Assembly (NCBI RefSeq): GCF_014695775.1
Contig: NZ_JACJOX010000014.1
Span: 20,834 to 84,833 of the forward strand
DNA length: 64,000 nucleotides
Source of the DNA: Leptolyngbya sp. FACHB-60
GTDB lineage: Bacteria > Cyanobacteriota > Cyanobacteriia > Phormidesmidales > Phormidesmidaceae
Direction of reading: 5' to 3'
Shown: positions 61,641 to 64,000 of the stretch, piece after piece
Numbering within the stretch: the first letter of the stretch is position 1
Layout: each line of letters starts with the position of its first letter
Program-made: the position numbers and the translations under genes
Notes under the pieces: generated by a model
The model's database searches: none
What the model saw: the letters and a program-made list of their open reading frames with translations, nothing else
What the model was told of the DNA's origin: nothing

Positions 61641-62515
61641 CTGGCATTCCCTTCAACGGACAAACTTATGTTTTGCCTGATGAAATAATAGGCGTTGACA
61701 AGTCTAAGTATAGAGTTTTAGAAATGCTAGGTAGAGGAGGTAATGGATCTGTATTTGAATGTGAAAATGTTGCCACTGGGGAAACATTTGCGCTAAAGGT
61801 TCTCCTTAATCTAAAACCTCCTAGAGCTGAGAGGTTTGAAAGAGAAATTCAAGTGATTAGCTGTTTGAGTCATGAGCATATTGTTACCTACATAACTCAC
61901 GGTAGGATGTCAGTTTCTCATTCCCTTAGACGCAGATCAAATCCCAAGAATAAGAGTTATTCAAGGCAATTGAATGTCTCTTTCATAATTATGCGAAAGG
62001 CTGACTCTAACTTGAGGGAATTTCTTACGCAAAGCTCTTCCCCACTACGGTTTGAAGACTATTATGGGCAATTCATTGGTCTCGCCAAAGCACTTAAAGA
62101 GCTTCATGCTGTTGCCATGCATCGTGACATCAAGCCAGATAATATCTTGATTAGTACTGATGTTTGGCAGATTTCTGATTTTGGATTGTGTGCATTAATA
62201 GAGGAAGCTGAAGAGCAACTTACCAGAGCTGAAGAAGCTGTAGGGCCAAGATACTGGATGTCACCCGAAGCTGTTTCAAAAGCAATGGGACTTGGAGATA
62301 TTATTAGTTGTTGTTCTGATCTATTTCAGCTTGCCTCAGTATTCTGGTTTGTTGTTACACAGCGCCCACCAATTGGCATTCTAACAATGGAAGACTGGTC
62401 AGGGCCGCCGTCCCTTGGGCAGCTTCTCTTAGATACCCTTCAACATAATCCACTACGTAGACCTATCTCTACTGCAGAATTTCTTCAAAGGTTAGAAGAA
62501 GTAAAATTCAGTTAG
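61637..62515 (+). CDS. Serine/threonine protein kinase
   Basis: 292 aa, a kinase domain and little else. LGRGGNGSVFECENVATGET is the glycine loop, FALKVLLNLKPP holds the ATP-contact Lys, AVAMHRDIKPDNILISTD the catalytic HRD loop, ISDFGLCALIEEAEE the DFG, and GPRYWMSPEAVSKAM the APE-like site. All residues needed for activity are present. There is no membrane span or PASTA domain, unlike PknB-type kinases. It overlaps the DUF262 gene by 4 bp, so its likely role is to control that protein or the restriction complex; kinases of this type occur in phage defence (PglW, Stk2). Confidence 0.88.
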   Translation: MTGIPFNGQTYVLPDEIIGVDKSKYRVLEMLGRGGNGSVFECENVATGETFALKVLLNLKPPRAERFEREIQVISCLSHEHIVTYITHGRMSVSHSLRRRSNPKNKSYSRQLNVSFIIMRKADSNLREFLTQSSSPLRFEDYYGQFIGLAKALKELHAVAMHRDIKPDNILISTDVWQISDFGLCALIEEAEEQLTRAEEAVGPRYWMSPEAVSKAMGLGDIISCCSDLFQLASVFWFVVTQRPPIGILTMEDWSGPPSLGQLLLDTLQHNPLRRPISTAEFLQRLEEVKFS

Positions 62516-62541
62516 TTTGTAAATGATTTTCAATTTCAGCG

Positions 62542-63717
62542 ATGGTTGGCTCCTCCAATTCAAAGATAATTTACCTGGACTATCATGCGACTACTCCCAC
62601 AGACCCACGAGTAGCTAAGTTTGTATTGCATTACATGACGGAGGAATTTGGTAATGCCAGTAGCATTGATAATGAAGTCGGTGATCGCGCCGAAGCCGCC
62701 GTCAAAGAAGCTACCCGCCACGTCGCTGACTTAGTAGGCGCTACACCCCGAGACATCCTCTTCACCTCTGGTGCCACCGAAAGCATCAATCTCGCCATCC
62801 AAGGCACTATTCAGTATCTAGAGCGATCTAGCACTAAGCCTCGCATCGCCATTTCTACTGCTGAGCATAAAGCCGTCCTCGACACCTGCGACGCTCTCCA
62901 TAAACAAGGGCGCATTGAGCTGATCCATATTCCGGTCGATACCCAAGCCCGCCTCGACCTTGACCAGCTAGAGAAGGCCTGTGCCAGCGGTATTCACCTG
63001 CTCTGCGTCATGGCGGCTAACAACGAAGTCGGCACCATTTACCCCATGGAGAAAATTGCTGCGATCACCCAAAGCCACCAAGTCCCCTTTCTCTGCGATG
63101 CCTCCCAATCGGTCGGCAAAGTCCCCATCAAGTTCAATGAGTGGGGCATAGCTATGCTGGCTCTATCGGCCCATAAGTTCTATGGCCCCCAAGGTGTTGG
63201 GGCACTCGTAGTGCGTCGAGACCATCAGTTAGAGCCTTTACTCTATGGGGGTGGACAGCAAAAGGGATTGCGACCGGGTACCCTGAATTTGCCAGGCATC
63301 GTTGGTTTGGGCGAAGCCTGTCGGCTGCGGGCAGAAGAGATGGCGGTGGATGAGGTTGAGATTGGGAAAAAGCGCGATCATCTCCAAGCCCGCCTCCAAG
63401 CTCAAATCCCCGATCTGGTCATCAACGGCGATCCACAAAACCACTTGGCTGGAAACCTGCACATCTCCATTCCCGGTATTCCTAATAGCGCCATCATAGC
63501 CAGAGTGCGCCACAGCCTGGCTATTTCAACTGGCTCCGCCTGTTCTTCAGGCGTGGAAACCCCATCCCATGTGCTCAGGGCGATGGGGCTAGCCGAGCCC
63601 GTCGTCGAAGGTGCCCTCAGAATTGGTCTAGGCAAGTTCTCTACCGACAATGACATTCACCAAGCCGCAGAGATTCTGACGCAAGCGGTGCAGTCAGTAA
63701 AGCAGGCGATGGCCTGA
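62542..63717 (+). CDS. dndA: Cysteine desulfurase, DndA-like
   Basis: 391 aa, a fold-type I PLP enzyme. IIYLDYHATTPTDPRVAKFV opens it, ILFTSGATESINLAIQG and the catalytic ALSAHKFYGPQGVG Lys follow, and ISTGSACSSGVETPSHVL has the active-site Cys. It removes sulfur from cysteine as a persulfide and passes it on. In phosphorothioation clusters DndA feeds DndC; here it ends a rightward string from DptF to the kinase and is 26 bp after the kinase. IscS/NifS are alternatives, and only context argues for DndA. Confidence 0.82.
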   Translation: MVGSSNSKIIYLDYHATTPTDPRVAKFVLHYMTEEFGNASSIDNEVGDRAEAAVKEATRHVADLVGATPRDILFTSGATESINLAIQGTIQYLERSSTKPRIAISTAEHKAVLDTCDALHKQGRIELIHIPVDTQARLDLDQLEKACASGIHLLCVMAANNEVGTIYPMEKIAAITQSHQVPFLCDASQSVGKVPIKFNEWGIAMLALSAHKFYGPQGVGALVVRRDHQLEPLLYGGGQQKGLRPGTLNLPGIVGLGEACRLRAEEMAVDEVEIGKKRDHLQARLQAQIPDLVINGDPQNHLAGNLHISIPGIPNSAIIARVRHSLAISTGSACSSGVETPSHVLRAMGLAEPVVEGALRIGLGKFSTDNDIHQAAEILTQAVQSVKQAMA

Positions 63718-63903
63718 AATCCATTTCTTGCAATCGTTTCAGAGGATGTTTTAAAAGGGTCGGTTTGAGGATCAAAAGCTACCTGTACGGCTCACCCCGT
63801 TCCTTGAAACCCTCATTCCTTCGTGGCAGCTCCTCGGTAGTCCAGGTAGTTCAAGCTACCCCAGAGGACTTTTCAAACACCCTCTCAGCTCGACTTTATC
63901 CAA
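63718..63903. other. Intergenic near the right edge
   Basis: No gene or clear structure seen between dndA and the partial frame at the right edge. Confidence 0.4.
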
Positions 63904-64000
63904 TCAAGCGGCATGACAGAGTAACTCCGTCCAGGTGTCAAAGATAGTGCGAGGGACTTTAACGTACTCAGGGTCATTCCGTGATGTCTGGAAAAGTCGG
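63904..64000 (-). CDS. Possible C-terminal end of a gene entering from the right
   Basis: Read leftward, a frame with no start inside the window runs to TGA at 63906-63904: RLFQTSRNDPEYVKVPRTIF and then DTWTELLCHAA. It has coding-like composition but I cannot name a family. If real, it faces dndA convergently. Only the next kilobase of sequence can settle it. Confidence 0.3.
   Translation of the reverse strand, partial: RLFQTSRNDPEYVKVPRTIFDTWTELLCHAA

Noticed and set aside
38219..64000. Far end of the CAST within the window
   Set aside because: I looked for inverted copies of the terminal repeat and for ACA followed by AACGC; no clustered match was seen by eye. A motif search over the region and beyond is needed.

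Overview
The window is cyanobacterial chromosome. Evidence: assimilatory nitrate genes narB and nirA with an NtcB-type LysR regulator and a CnaT-like protein, a textbook NtcA promoter, Ycf46, DUF2808 and SLH-domain proteins, and frequent HIP1 octamers (GCGATCGC) in the left half. It fits a filamentous, Leptolyngbya/Nodosilinea-like organism, but the species cannot be fixed from the sequence alone.

Left half, ordinary or lightly accessory DNA. 1-8.3 kb is a surface-polysaccharide cluster: five or six glycosyltransferases around a GDP-mannose 4,6-dehydratase, including one decayed glycosyltransferase carrying a perfect 17-bp inverted repeat. 8.4-16.8 kb is a nitrate assimilation regulon: narB and a PsiE-like gene, then nirA divergent from nirB-like, ntcB and cnaT, with an NtcA site plus correctly spaced -10 box in the nirA/nirB gap; no nitrate transporter is present here. 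16.9-19.5 kb is a small inserted module (a nuclease-like/ParA fusion plus a ParB-like/Rho-N protein) bounded by cnaT on one side and a diverged, broken copy of the cnaT 3' end on the other. 19.8-33.7 kb holds an SLH protein with poly-Asp tracts, MarC, TraX, an SH3 protein, Ycf46, the conserved rpmH-rnpA-PH-yidC-khpB-yceD cluster, DUF2808, a SNF2 helicase and exonuclease III.

Right half, mobile and defence DNA. At 34.1 kb a tRNA-Ala(CGC) gene is followed, 13 bp after its 3' end, by the end of a type V-K CRISPR-associated transposon (CAST): TnsB-type terminal repeats, a delocalised homing guide with an atypical repeat, a mini-CRISPR array, a tracrRNA and cas12k. The guide matches the tRNA gene at 17 of 18 positions, next to a GTA PAM, and the element begins 65 bp past that PAM, the spacing known for V-K insertion. 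The only transposase gene seen is a core-only tnsB-like fragment that seems to lack the first catalytic Asp. TnsC, TniQ and the far end are not in the window, so the DNA to the right may be CAST cargo.

That DNA contains (i) a five-gene leftward operon of unknown function (38.7-41.2 kb) with an XRE regulator divergent to it, and (ii) a large sulfur-linked defence island (41.8-63.7 kb): M15-like protein, phosphorothioation-associated methyltransferase with duplicated flanking domains, DUF4007, a 1.2-kaa ATPase, Uma2 nuclease, PAPS-reductase-like protein, DptF-, DptG- and DptH-like restriction proteins, a DUF262 protein, a Ser/Thr kinase and a DndA-like cysteine desulfurase. DndB, DndD and DndE are not visible. 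The two halves work differently: the left encodes housekeeping and nitrogen metabolism, the right looks like a tRNA-targeted transposon next to, and possibly carrying, an unusual phosphorothioation-type immune system.
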